Assembly: GCF_003116035.1 (NCBI RefSeq) | Contig: NZ_LGQW01000015.1 | Location: forward strand, 3,112,897 to 3,176,896 | DNA: 64,000 nt | From: Azospirillum sp. TSH64 | GTDB lineage: Bacteria; Pseudomonadota; Alphaproteobacteria; Azospirillales; Azospirillaceae | Direction of reading: 5' to 3' | In this document: piece after piece, positions 27,801 to 35,902 of the stretch | How the letters are laid out: every line of letters starts with the position of its first letter | How positions within the stretch are numbered: the stretch's first letter is position 1 | The notes under the pieces: model-generated | The model's input: the letters and a program-made list of their open reading frames with translations, nothing else | Database searches by the model: none | Told to the model about the DNA's origin: nothing | Translations under genes and position numbers: made by a program

Positions 27801-28196
27801 CGCGTCACCGGCCTGATCGACGCCCGCCATGTCATCACCTGCAACGGCCGGCGCGTGCCGCTGATCCCGACCGGGGTGGAGGGCGAGTTCGTCGGTGGTG
27901 TGCGGTACCGCGCGTGGCAACCGCCCTCCTGTCTGCATCCGACGATCCCGGTCCATACCCCGCTGATCTTCGACATCCTGGACAGTTGGGCCGGCCGGTC
28001 CATCGGCGGCTGCACCTATCACGTCATGCATCCGGGCGGACGCAACTACGAGACCTTCCCGGTCAATGCCAACGAGGCTGAGGGGCGCCGTCTGGCCCGC
28101 TTCTTCCCCTTCGGCCACACCCCCGGCCCGATGGACAGCCCGGCGGAGGAACGCAACCCGCAATTCCCGATGACGCTGGATCTGCGGCGGGGCTGA
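24843..28196 (+). CDS. Transglutaminase-like protease fused to DUF2126 putative amidoligase
   Basis: 1117 residues. The N-terminal bacterial transglutaminase domains (about 1-290) carry a full triad: Cys180 in TGSCRDSAWLL, His229 in DLHAWVEVF and Asp245 in GLDPTSG. The remaining 800 residues are DUF2126, annotated as a putative amidoligase, with signatures TMGGEPTFVSIDD, INVDPL, IHPAHSWDDLVRNT and GTGGGNHVVMGG. It is predicted to form or cleave amide bonds on peptide substrates; no substrate is known. The ATG 24843 has GAGGCGGGG upstream. It heads a set with an ATP-grasp/alpha-E protein and a second transglutaminase, but a strong terminator lies between it and them. Confidence 0.9.
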   Translation: MAIHVALNHKTIYRYDRPVSLGPQIIRLRPAPHCRTPILSYSLKVTPKQHFLNWQQDPQSNFQARFVFPEKTREFVVEVDLVAEIAAINPFDFFLEEKASHIPFAYEDWLQRELRPYLETEVPGAELAAYLTDIPRDKTPTIDFLVAVNQRLQQDIGYVIRLEPGIQSCEETLTKRTGSCRDSAWLLVQILRHLGLATRFVSGYLIQLTADQKALDGPSGPESDFTDLHAWVEVFLPGAGWVGLDPTSGLLAGEGHIPLACTPDASSAAPISGLVDEAEVEFGHEMSVTRIYEAPRVTKPYSPQQWAAIEALGHRVDEVLKAEDVRLTMGGEPTFVSIDDMDGAEWNTTALGPQKRRMAADLIHRLMARFAPGGLLHFGQGKWYPGESLPRWAMTVYWRRDGEALWANSDLLAREDTDYGHTAQDAGVFLMALAKRLGLDPNLVLGAYEDPWHYLRKESQLPINVDPLNSRLEDKEERERLAHVFTRGLAEPVGFVLPINRRMTQQGPVWLSSTWPLRQEKLLLIPGDSPVGYRLPLGSLPWVSKTDYPYAWETDPFEDRGPLPPHPVQRRQEIRGAVQESDRGVHTDKRIAQRQRIMAEIRDELPEEGKSAWWVVRTALSCEARNGRLHLFMPPMSTLEDYLAMLAEIEATAVELDMPVVIEGYQPPKDPRLNSLAVTPDPGVIEVNIHPAHSWDDLVRNTVTLYEDARQSRLGAEKFMIDGRHCGTGGGNHVVMGGATAADSPFLRRPDLLRSLITYWQNHPALSYVFSGLFIGPTSQAPRVDEARDDQLYELEIAFNQIDQAAASGNCPPWLVDRVLRNLLVDVQGNTHRAEFCIDKLYSPDSSTGRLGLVEFRAFEMPPHAEMSLTQQLLMRALVARFWKHPYKGRLVRWGTDLHDRFMLPHFLQQDMADVLLDLRDHGYPLENSWFAPHFNFRFPVYGHVNQRGITMELRMALEPWHVLGEEPGGGGTVRYVDSSVERVQVRVTGLIDARHVITCNGRRVPLIPTGVEGEFVGGVRYRAWQPPSCLHPTIPVHTPLIFDILDSWAGRSIGGCTYHVMHPGGRNYETFPVNANEAEGRRLARFFPFGHTPGPMDSPAEERNPQFPMTLDLRRG

Positions 28197-28243
28197 GTCC
28201 CGACGACCCGACGGCGTCGGATCGGTCTGCAATTTCCGGCAAG

Positions 28244-28278
28244 CCGGAGCGTCGCATTGCGCGGCGCTCCGGTTTTTT
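28244..28278 (+). terminator. Intrinsic terminator after the transglutaminase-amidoligase gene
   Basis: Twelve-base-pair stem (CCGGAGCGTCGC pairing with GCGGCGCTCCGG, one G-U pair), loop ATTGC, followed by TTTTTT. It lies 48 bases after the stop. It implies that the amidoligase gene and the following ATP-grasp gene have separate or only partly shared transcripts. Confidence 0.92.
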
Positions 28279-28434
28279 CGTTTCAGGACATCGGCCTGCG
28301 ATCATCCATCAATGACGGGATCGCCACGGAATCTTTCCTCTTTCGGATGGATCCCCGGCCCACCGGCCTTGCATCGACGGGCTGGGACGTTCAGACTGTT
28401 GCTTCCTTCATAGGCAATACGCACCAGTCAGACC

Positions 28435-31047
28435 TTGTCCCAGCCCGATCAGCCATTCCGCGCGCCGGCATCCGTGGTCCCGTCCGGGATGCCGCCGGTC
28501 CCTTTCACCCAGGGATCGCTGTTCGGCGAGGCCGACGCCATCGGCTATGGTTCCGGACAGGTCTATGACGAGATGGTGAACGGCCAGGGCCGGCTGCGGC
28601 CGCACTGGCAGACCTTCATGAGTTCGCTGGGGCCGCTCGATTCCGAACAGATGGCGCAACGCTGGGAGGAAGCGCGGCGGCTTCTGCACCAGAACGGCGT
28701 CACCTACAACATCTACGGCGATCCCAACGGGATGGAGCGGCCCTGGCCGCTCGACATGATGCCGCTTCTGCTGCCGGCCCATGAATGGAAGGCCATCGAA
28801 TCGGGGCTGATCCAGCGGGCGTCGCTGCTGAACGCCATCCTGACCGACATCTATGGACCGCAGACGCTGACCCGCTATGGCCGGTTGCCGCCGTCGGTGA
28901 TCCATGCCGACCCCGGCTTCCGCCGCGCGGTCCATGGCATCCGGGTTCCGAACGACGTCCATCTGCATTTCTACGCCGTCGACCTCGCCCGTGCACCCGA
29001 CGGTCGCTGGTGGGTGCTGTCCGACCGTACCCAGGCACCGAGCGGCAGCGGCTATGCGCTGGAAAACCGCGCGGTGATCGCCAAGGTCCTGCCCGACAGC
29101 TTCCGCCATTGCCAGGTGGAGCGGCTGAGCGGATTCTTCGACACCTTCAAGGAAACGCTTTTCTCCATCGCGCCGCGGACCAGCGCCGCCGGGCGGTTGC
29201 CGCGCGTGGTGCTGCTGACCCCCGGCCCCTACAACGAAACCTACTTCGAGCATGTCTATCTCGCCCGCTATCTCGGCCTGACCCTGGTGGAAGGGGCGGA
29301 CCTGACGGTGCGCGACCGGACGGTCTATCTGAAGACTTTGTCCGGGCTGGAGCAGGTGGACGTGATTCTGCGCCGGCTCGACGCCGATTTCGCCGACCCG
29401 CTGGAGATGCGCGCCGACAGTTCGCTCGGCGTCGCCGGGCTGATCGAGGCGGTTCGGGCCGGCACCGTCGTGATGGCCAATGCGCTCGGCTCCGGCCTGA
29501 TGGAATCGATGGCGATGAAGTCGTCGCTGCCGACGCTGTGCCGCCATCTGCTGGGGGAAGAGCTGCGGTTGCCCGGCGTCGCCAGCTGGTGGTGCGGCAA
29601 CGATGCGGAACGCGCCTACGTCATCGACCATCTCGACGGCCTGGTGATCAAGCCGGCTTTCCCATCGCTGTCCTTCGAGCCGATCTTCGGCGCCCAGCTG
29701 TCGGCCGCCGAACGCTCCGCCCTGACCGAGCGGATCAAGCGCCGCCCCTGGTATTTCGTGGCGCAGGAGCAGATGGCGCTCTCCACCGCTCCGGTCTGGC
29801 AGGATGGCCGGCTCCAGCCGCGCCCGCTGGTGCTGCGCGTCTTCCTCTGCGCCACCCCCAGCGGCGGCTATGCGGTGATGCCCGGCGGCCTGACCCGCGT
29901 GTCCAGCGAATCGGGACGGCTGGTCGTGTCGATGCAGAGCGGTGGCGGCAGCAAGGATACCTGGATCCTGGCGCCGCGGCGTGCCGACGTGGCAGCCAAC
30001 CAACCTCGTCCGTCGGCGCTGGCAATGGAGCCGACGGCAAGCGGTGCGCGACCGTCCGCCAACGACTTGCCCAGCCGCGTCGCCGATGGCCTCTATTGGC
30101 TCGGCCGCTATGCCGAACGGGCGGAGGGGGCGCTGCGCCTGCTGCGCGCGACGCAAAGCCGTCTGATCGACAGCAACATGCCGGGCGCCACCTTGCAGCA
30201 ACGCCCGCTGCTCGACCTGCTCGGCTCGCTCGGCATGATCCCCGCGGAACTGGCGCGGGTGACGGAAAGCGGCACCAGCCGCGGCCTGCGCGACGCGCTG
30301 CACGCGGCGGTGACGGACCCGGACCATCCGAACAGCCTGCGTGCCCAGGTTCTGAGGCTGCACCGCACCGCCTATTCGGTGCGCGACCGTCTGTCGATGG
30401 ACATGTGGCGGGTGGTGTCGGCAATCGACCGCCAGACCCAGCAGCCGAAGGGACGCATGGACGCGGCCTCGCTGCTGCTGCGGCTGGACGACGCGATGAT
30501 CATGCTGGCCGCCTTCTCCGGCCTTGAACAGGATAGCATGACGCGGGGGGCCGGCTGGCGCTTCCTCGACATCGGCCGGCGGATCGAGCGGTCGCTGCAT
30601 ATGGTGGCGCTGATGCGCGGGGTCCATGTCGCCGATCTCGACCGCCAGGACGAGCCGATGCAGGCCGCCACCCTGTCGGTGCTGCTGGAGTTGGGCGAGA
30701 GCGTGATGACCTATCGCGCCCGCCACCTGACCAGCGTGCTGCGCACGCCCGTGCTGGACCTGCTGTTGGGCGAGGAAGCCAATCCCCGCGCGCTGGCGTT
30801 CCAGCTGGCGGCACTCGACCGGCACATGCGGGCGCTGCCCAGCCAGGGCGTCGGCACCGGGACGGACCCGACCGGCGGCGCGCTGGCCATCGTCGCCGCC
30901 GCGCGCAACAGCCTGGAACGCACCGACGCCATGGCCTCCAGCGAGGCGCTGCGCACGCTGCTGGACACGTTGGCGATGACGCTGCCGGACGTGTCGAATT
31001 TCCTGGCTCACGCCTATTTCAGCCATGCCTTCGCAAGATCGGCCTGA
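28435..31047 (+). CDS. Circularly permuted ATP-grasp protein fused to alpha-E domain
   Basis: 870 residues joining two domains that are often separate genes. The first is a circularly permuted ATP-grasp ligase (DUF404/DUF407, about 1-500: VTYNIYGDPNGMERPWPLD, LTDIYGPQTLTRYG, LSDRTQAPSGSGYALENR, ALGSGLMES, RPWYFVAQE). The second is an all-helical alpha-E domain (DUF403, from about 545: LPSRVADGLYWLGRYAERAE). ATP-grasp enzymes ligate a carboxylate to an amine, and alpha-E is thought to assist. The start is doubtful: TTG 28435 lacks a ribosome site, and ATG 28489 is the next option. It overlaps the following transglutaminase by 23 bases. Confidence 0.9.
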   Translation: MSQPDQPFRAPASVVPSGMPPVPFTQGSLFGEADAIGYGSGQVYDEMVNGQGRLRPHWQTFMSSLGPLDSEQMAQRWEEARRLLHQNGVTYNIYGDPNGMERPWPLDMMPLLLPAHEWKAIESGLIQRASLLNAILTDIYGPQTLTRYGRLPPSVIHADPGFRRAVHGIRVPNDVHLHFYAVDLARAPDGRWWVLSDRTQAPSGSGYALENRAVIAKVLPDSFRHCQVERLSGFFDTFKETLFSIAPRTSAAGRLPRVVLLTPGPYNETYFEHVYLARYLGLTLVEGADLTVRDRTVYLKTLSGLEQVDVILRRLDADFADPLEMRADSSLGVAGLIEAVRAGTVVMANALGSGLMESMAMKSSLPTLCRHLLGEELRLPGVASWWCGNDAERAYVIDHLDGLVIKPAFPSLSFEPIFGAQLSAAERSALTERIKRRPWYFVAQEQMALSTAPVWQDGRLQPRPLVLRVFLCATPSGGYAVMPGGLTRVSSESGRLVVSMQSGGGSKDTWILAPRRADVAANQPRPSALAMEPTASGARPSANDLPSRVADGLYWLGRYAERAEGALRLLRATQSRLIDSNMPGATLQQRPLLDLLGSLGMIPAELARVTESGTSRGLRDALHAAVTDPDHPNSLRAQVLRLHRTAYSVRDRLSMDMWRVVSAIDRQTQQPKGRMDAASLLLRLDDAMIMLAAFSGLEQDSMTRGAGWRFLDIGRRIERSLHMVALMRGVHVADLDRQDEPMQAATLSVLLELGESVMTYRARHLTSVLRTPVLDLLLGEEANPRALAFQLAALDRHMRALPSQGVGTGTDPTGGALAIVAAARNSLERTDAMASSEALRTLLDTLAMTLPDVSNFLAHAYFSHAFARSA

Positions 31048-31984
31048 CGCGATGACGCCTCCGCCCTCCGCTCCCGCTTCCGGCAGCAGCGGTCTTTCCA
31101 CCCGCTATCGCCTGCGCCATGCCACAGCCTACGACTATGGCGAGGATGTGCCGATCTCCCACCATCTGCTGCACCTGACCGCCCGGCCGCACCCGCGCCA
31201 GCGTATCCGGCGCAGCCTGATGACCATCGACCCGGTTCCGGCCGTGCGGACGGAGCGGGTCGATTATTTCGGCAACACCGTCACCTACGTCGCCGTGCAG
31301 GAGCCGCACCGGACTTTCTCCGTCATCGCCGAAAGCGAGGTGGAGGTGTTCGATCCGCCAGCATTGGCGCCTGACGACTCGGCAGGGTGGGAGCATGTGC
31401 GCGACAGTCTGCGCGGCCTGACCGGGCCGGACGACGGTGCGGAGATCACGCAATACTGCTTCGACAGCGCGCTGGTCGCTTCCAGCCCCGAACTGCTGGA
31501 TTATGTCCGGGGCAGCTTCACGCCGGGCCGTCCGGCGGTCGCGGCGGCCATCAGCCTGATGAACCGCATCAACCATGAGTTCGCCTTCGATCCCACGGCC
31601 ACGACGGTCGCGACTCCGCTGGCGGCCGTGATGCGCAACCGCCGCGGCGTCTGCCAGGACTTCGCCCATATCGCCGTCGGCTGCGCCCGCGCCATCGGAT
31701 TGCCGGCGCGCTATGTCTCGGGTTATCTGCGCACCCTGCCCCCGCCCGGCCAGCCGCGGCTGGTGGGCGCGGACGTCAGCCATGCCTGGGCCTCTGTCTG
31801 GTGCGGGGCAAGCGCCGGCTGGCTCGACATCTGCCCGACCAACGCCTGCATCGCCAACCGCGACTTCATCACGATGGCCTGGGGACGCGATTACGACGAT
31901 GTCAGCCCGGCCCGCGGCGTCCTGCTTGGCGGCGCCGGGCATGGCCTGACCGTCAGCGTGGACGTCGAACCGCTGGAAGACTGA
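31025..31984 (+). CDS. Transglutaminase-like cysteine protease/amidase
   Basis: 319 residues with an N-terminal bacterial transglutaminase beta domain (from LSTRYRLRHATAYDYGEDV) and a core with the full Cys-His-Asp triad: RRGVCQDFAHIA, VSHAWASVW and GWLDICPTN. No signal peptide, so cytoplasmic. It overlaps the ATP-grasp/alpha-E gene and must be cotranscribed with it. With the first transglutaminase-amidoligase this gives two proteases and two ligase-type enzymes in one locus. ATG 31052 is an alternative start that removes the overlap. Confidence 0.9.
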   Translation: MPSQDRPDAMTPPPSAPASGSSGLSTRYRLRHATAYDYGEDVPISHHLLHLTARPHPRQRIRRSLMTIDPVPAVRTERVDYFGNTVTYVAVQEPHRTFSVIAESEVEVFDPPALAPDDSAGWEHVRDSLRGLTGPDDGAEITQYCFDSALVASSPELLDYVRGSFTPGRPAVAAAISLMNRINHEFAFDPTATTVATPLAAVMRNRRGVCQDFAHIAVGCARAIGLPARYVSGYLRTLPPPGQPRLVGADVSHAWASVWCGASAGWLDICPTNACIANRDFITMAWGRDYDDVSPARGVLLGGAGHGLTVSVDVEPLED

Positions 31985-31995
31985 AGGGAAACGCC

Positions 31996-32376
31996 TCAGG
32001 CCTCCAGCGGTATGCCCAGCATACGGTGCAGCGTGGTGCAGATGGTGCGCGGGTTGACCGGCTTGCTGAAGATCTCCAACGGCTTCCAGCGCTCCTGCTT
32101 CAGGTCGCTGTCCTCCGTCAGGTAGCCGGTCATCACCACCACCGGCAGGGTGGTGTCGCGTTCACGGATTTCCCGGATCAGCGTCTCGCCATCCATGCGC
32201 GGCATGCGCAGGTCGGTCACCAGCGCGTGGATCCGCTCGCTGGCAAAGCGCTCCAGCGCCTCCGCCCCATTGGCGGCGACGGTCACCCGGAAGCCCTTGA
32301 AGGACAGGAAGTCCTCCAGCGCCATGGCTGCCAGCACCTCGTCCTCCGCGATCAGGATATGGAACCGATCAGGCAT
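31996..32376 (-). CDS. Single-domain response regulator (CheY-like receiver)
   Basis: 126 residues, a lone receiver domain. Acidic residues are in LIAEDEVLA, the phosphorylatable Asp is in ALVTDLRMPRMDG, Thr in VVVMTGYLT, and Lys in FSKPV. There is no output domain, so it must act through protein contacts or a phosphorelay. Its start overlaps the 3' end of the upstream sensor kinase gene by 8 bases, making it the cognate partner. Only 11 bases separate it from the convergent transglutaminase gene. Confidence 0.93.
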   Translation of the reverse strand: MPDRFHILIAEDEVLAAMALEDFLSFKGFRVTVAANGAEALERFASERIHALVTDLRMPRMDGETLIREIRERDTTLPVVVMTGYLTEDSDLKQERWKPLEIFSKPVNPRTICTTLHRMLGIPLEA

Positions 32377-33940
32377 GCGAGAACTCCCTGTCGACTGAGG
32401 AGACCGGCTGGCTCGGCAGCGTGATGGTGAAGCGGACGCCGCGGCCTCCCCCCTCCAGATCGACGTTGCGCGCTTCGATCCGCCCACCCATGCTGTCGAT
32501 GATTCCATAGCCGATCGACAGCCCCAGGCCGGATCCCTTGCCGACCTCCTTGGTGGTGAAGAAGGGATCGAATATCTGTGGCAGCACCGCGGGATCGATC
32601 CCACCGCCATCGTCGGTTACCTGGATGACCACGCTATGCCCGTTGGGATCGTCGCCGACCGCCACCATGATGCGTCCCGCTGCTCCACCCGTTGCACGAA
32701 GCGCGATGATCGCATCGCGCGCGTTCGAAAACAGGTTGAGGATCACCTGCTCCAATTCAAGTGGCCGTCCGGATACCGCCAGTTGCGCCGCCCAGCCTTT
32801 CTCGACGATCTCGATGTCTTCCTGACGATATTGATGGCGGACAAGCTCGACCGCACTCTGAACGCAGTCGGCGGGATGGAAGGAGCGCATGCTGCCGCCG
32901 TCCCGCCGGCCAAAGGTGCGGACATGGTCGATCAGCTTGCCCATGCGCTCGGTCTGCTCGATCACCAGCTTCAACGCCTTCTCCGCGCGGGCGGGTTCGA
33001 GCAGATTGTCATGCAGGCGGACCAGGGTGTTTTCCGTCCACAGACGGATGATGTTCAACGGCTGGCTCATCTCGTGCGCCATGCCGGCAGCCAGCGTGCC
33101 CAGTGTCGCCAGCTTGGAGGTTTGGATCACCTCTTCCTGCAAGCGCTTGCGTTCGGTCACGTCGCGGCCGCTGCCGAGGATCTGGACGACCCGGCCGGCG
33201 GCGTCCTTGACCGGCACCAGCATGGTGTGGAAGACGCGCTGGCCGGCCGGCATGTCCAGCGTCTCTTCGTAATCGATGGCTTTGCCGCTGTCGCGGCAGG
33301 AGGTGTAGCGGGGAATGACCAGATCGGCCAGTTCCGGCTTCACCGCATCCCGGACACGGCGATCGCGCATCTGTTCGGGGTCCAATCCGCCGATCCGCGC
33401 CAATGCCGGGTTGATGGCTTCATAGGCGAAGTCACCGTCGGGAAGAACCTGGACGATGAACAGCGCCTCGCCCAGATTGTTGAAGAAGCCCGAATAGCGG
33501 GCCTCCATTTCGCGCCGGGTTGCCACCTCCAGCGCCAGCGCGCGGTTGCTGGCCTCAAGCTCCCGCGGGCTTGGCAGGGCCAGCAGGCGCGGCATCAACC
33601 ACCAGAGCGCCGCCGCCGTCGCCAGCGACGCGAAGGCGGTAATCAGCTTCACCAGACCTTCGAGCACATAGTCGGGTGTCCACAAGGTCCAGACCGACAG
33701 GAAATGGGTGGTGCCGCAGGCGATGATGAACAGCGCAAACAGCAGCGCCATCCAGCCGAAGGCCACGTCGCGGCGGCGCATCACGAAATAGATCAGGGCC
33801 ACCGGAATCGAGAAATAGGACAGGCCGATCAGTACATCCGACGCGACATGCAGCATCAGGATGTCGGGGCGCCAGAGCAGGCAGACCCCATGGGGAACGA
33901 AACCGCCGGTGTCCAGAAGCTCTTCCAATCCCACGGCCAT
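32369..33940 (-). CDS. Ethylene-receptor-like hybrid-free sensor histidine kinase
   Basis: 523 residues. The N-terminal three-helix membrane domain (about 27-120) matches plant ethylene receptors: VASDVLIGLSYFSIPVALIY and FIIACGTTHFLSVWTLW. Asp35, Tyr42, Ile45, Pro46, Ile72, Cys75 and His79 correspond one-for-one, at a constant offset of 10, to ETR1 residues 25, 32, 35, 36, 62, 65 and 69, needed for copper and ethylene binding. A PAS domain (about 145-260), HisKA with phospho-His289 in MAHEMSQPL, and an HATPase with NLFSNARDAI, DDGGGI and GKGSGLGLSI follow. ATG 33940 starts just before the first helix. It is coupled to the receiver protein downstream. Confidence 0.9.
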   Translation of the reverse strand: MAVGLEELLDTGGFVPHGVCLLWRPDILMLHVASDVLIGLSYFSIPVALIYFVMRRRDVAFGWMALLFALFIIACGTTHFLSVWTLWTPDYVLEGLVKLITAFASLATAAALWWLMPRLLALPSPRELEASNRALALEVATRREMEARYSGFFNNLGEALFIVQVLPDGDFAYEAINPALARIGGLDPEQMRDRRVRDAVKPELADLVIPRYTSCRDSGKAIDYEETLDMPAGQRVFHTMLVPVKDAAGRVVQILGSGRDVTERKRLQEEVIQTSKLATLGTLAAGMAHEMSQPLNIIRLWTENTLVRLHDNLLEPARAEKALKLVIEQTERMGKLIDHVRTFGRRDGGSMRSFHPADCVQSAVELVRHQYRQEDIEIVEKGWAAQLAVSGRPLELEQVILNLFSNARDAIIALRATGGAAGRIMVAVGDDPNGHSVVIQVTDDGGGIDPAVLPQIFDPFFTTKEVGKGSGLGLSIGYGIIDSMGGRIEARNVDLEGGGRGVRFTITLPSQPVSSVDREFSHA

Positions 33941-34092
33941 GTCCGCCTCTTTCCCAACGGTGCCCGTCCGACGGAGGACGTTGATTATGCGTCGAAACCA
34001 TCTGACACATCGGCACACGTTCCGCCACCGGACCGACTCCGTCAAGCCGTCAATCCGCTAGGGTGGGTCTTTGAGATTTCTCTACTGAAAGG

Positions 34093-34129
34093 ACGCCCGC
34101 TTCGCGGCCAGGGCCACGAGAGCGGGCGT
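34093..34129 (-). terminator. Terminator of prfC
   Basis: Inverted repeat ACGCCCGCT / AGCGGGCGT (9 bp) with internal GC-rich pairing, 6 bases beyond the prfC stop. On the minus strand it is followed by CCTTTC, a weak U tract. Confidence 0.7.
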
Positions 34130-34134
34130 TCGCG

Positions 34135-35742
34135 TCACGCGGCGGTGTGGACCTTGCGGTTCTGCTCGCGTGTCTTCAGGAAGCGCAGCGCAGGGAAATC
34201 CTCCTGCGCGCGGTTCAGGTGCCAGGCGTTGCGGGCGAGGAACACCAGCGCGCCGTCATGGTCCTCGGCCAGGGCCGAGCGGTTCAGCTCGATGAACTTT
34301 TCCAGCTGAACCTTGTCGTCGGTCTCGACCCAGCGGGCGGCGTCCAGCCCGGCACCCTCGAATCGAGCGGCGATGCCGTACTCCGCCTCGATGCGCGAGG
34401 CCAGAACCTCGAACTGCAGCTGGCCGACGACACCGACGACCCAGTCGGCGCCGGTCAACGGCTTGAACACCTGCGACGCGCCCTCTTCGGCGAAATGCTC
34501 CAGCGCCTTGCGCAGGTGCTTCACCCGCATCGGATCGTCGGGGCGGACACGCTGCAACAGTTCCGGCGCGAAGCTCGGCACGCCGGTGAAGCGCAGATCC
34601 TCGCCCTCGGTCAGCGTGTCGCCGATGCGAAGGCTGCCATGGTTGGGGATGCCCATGATGTCGCCGGGCCAAGCCTCCTCCGCAACCTCGCGGTCGCGGG
34701 CAAGGAACAGGACGGCGTTGTTCACCGCCATCAGCTTGCCGGAGCGGATGTGCTTCAGCTTGGCACCGCGCTTGTAACGGCCGGAGCAGAGACGGACGAA
34801 AGCGATGCGGTCGCGATGGTTCGGGTCCATGTTGGCCTGGACCTTGAACACGAAGCCGGTGACCTTCTCCTCGTCCGGCTCGACGGTGCGCGGATCGGCG
34901 GGCTGCGGGCGCGGCGGCGGGGCATTCTCCGCCAGGCCCGACAGCAGCTCGCGCACGCCGAAATTATTGATGGCGGAGCCGAAATAGATCGGAGTCAGAT
35001 GGCCGGCGCGATAAGCCTCCAGATCGAAGGCCGGCATCAGGCCGCGCGCCATCTCCACCTCTTCGCGCAGCTTGACGACGGCGTGGGCGGGAAGCAGTTC
35101 GTCCAGACGGGGATCGTCCAGGCCGTTGCACTCGATGCCCTCGTCGATCTCGTCGCCCTTGCTGCGGTCCATCAGAATCAGCCGGTCGCGGATCAGGTCG
35201 TAGCAGCCCAGGAAATCGCGGCCCATGCCGATGGGCCAGCTGGCCGGCGTGACCTCCAGCGCCAGCGCGCTCTCGATCTCCGAGATCAGGTCGAAGGGAT
35301 CGCGCGCCTCGCGGTCCATCTTGTTGCAGAAGGTCATGATCGGCACGTCGCGCAGACGGCAGACCTCGAACAGCTTCAGCGTCTGCGCCTCGATGCCCTT
35401 CGCGCCGTCGATCACCATCACCGCACTGTCGACCGCGGTCAGCGTGCGGTAGGTGTCCTCCGAGAAGTCCTCGTGGCCCGGCGTGTCGAGCAGGTTGAAG
35501 GTACGCCCGTCGAAATCGAATGTCATGACGGAGGCGGTCACCGAGATGCCACGCTCGCGCTCCACCTTCATCCAGTCCGACTTGGCGCGCCGCTGCTCGC
35601 CGCGCGCCTTGACGGCACCGGCCATCTGGATGGCACCGCCGAACAGCAGCAGCTTTTCCGTGAGCGTGGTCTTACCGGCGTCGGGGTGCGCGATGATGGC
35701 GAAGGTCCGACGGCGGGAGACGGCGTCCTGAAGTTCGGACAT
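34135..35742 (-). CDS. prfC: Peptide chain release factor 3
   Basis: Translational GTPase of 535 residues that recycles RF1/RF2 from the ribosome. G1 is AHPDAGKTTLTEK, G3 is DTPGHEDFSEDTYR and G4 is CNKMDREARD. The RF3-specific insertion FGGAIQMAGAVKARG after G1 and the C-terminal domain ending VELEKFIEL-type segments distinguish it from EF-G. ATG at 35742; monocistronic with its own terminator. Confidence 0.97.
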   Translation of the reverse strand: MSELQDAVSRRRTFAIIAHPDAGKTTLTEKLLLFGGAIQMAGAVKARGEQRRAKSDWMKVERERGISVTASVMTFDFDGRTFNLLDTPGHEDFSEDTYRTLTAVDSAVMVIDGAKGIEAQTLKLFEVCRLRDVPIMTFCNKMDREARDPFDLISEIESALALEVTPASWPIGMGRDFLGCYDLIRDRLILMDRSKGDEIDEGIECNGLDDPRLDELLPAHAVVKLREEVEMARGLMPAFDLEAYRAGHLTPIYFGSAINNFGVRELLSGLAENAPPPRPQPADPRTVEPDEEKVTGFVFKVQANMDPNHRDRIAFVRLCSGRYKRGAKLKHIRSGKLMAVNNAVLFLARDREVAEEAWPGDIMGIPNHGSLRIGDTLTEGEDLRFTGVPSFAPELLQRVRPDDPMRVKHLRKALEHFAEEGASQVFKPLTGADWVVGVVGQLQFEVLASRIEAEYGIAARFEGAGLDAARWVETDDKVQLEKFIELNRSALAEDHDGALVFLARNAWHLNRAQEDFPALRFLKTREQNRKVHTAA

Positions 35743-35790
35743 GCGCAGAATCCCGTGACTTGAAGGCGTTATACGGTACGAACGGCGAAA

Positions 35791-35821
35791 GGGCCGGCAG
35801 GCGAAACACGCCCATCGGCCC
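35791..35821 (-). terminator. Terminator-like hairpin after asd
   Basis: On the minus strand, GGGCCG pairs with CGGCCC, with further GGGCG/CGCCT pairing inside, followed by TTTC. It sits about 80 bases beyond the asd stop and just upstream of prfC. Confidence 0.55.
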
Positions 35822-35902
35822 CCGTCGCATTACATAGCAGTGACTGCCCTGGGATTCCAGAGCCTTGGGATCGGCACCTGGGATCGACCTTGGCCGGTCG
35901 CC

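Noticed and set aside
24840..28232. An open frame of over 1,100 codons antisense to the transglutaminase-amidoligase gene
   Set aside because: High G+C content and strong codon bias in the sense gene keep the antisense frame open. The antisense product is His/Gln/Arg-rich with no domain, whereas the sense gene has complete catalytic motifs.
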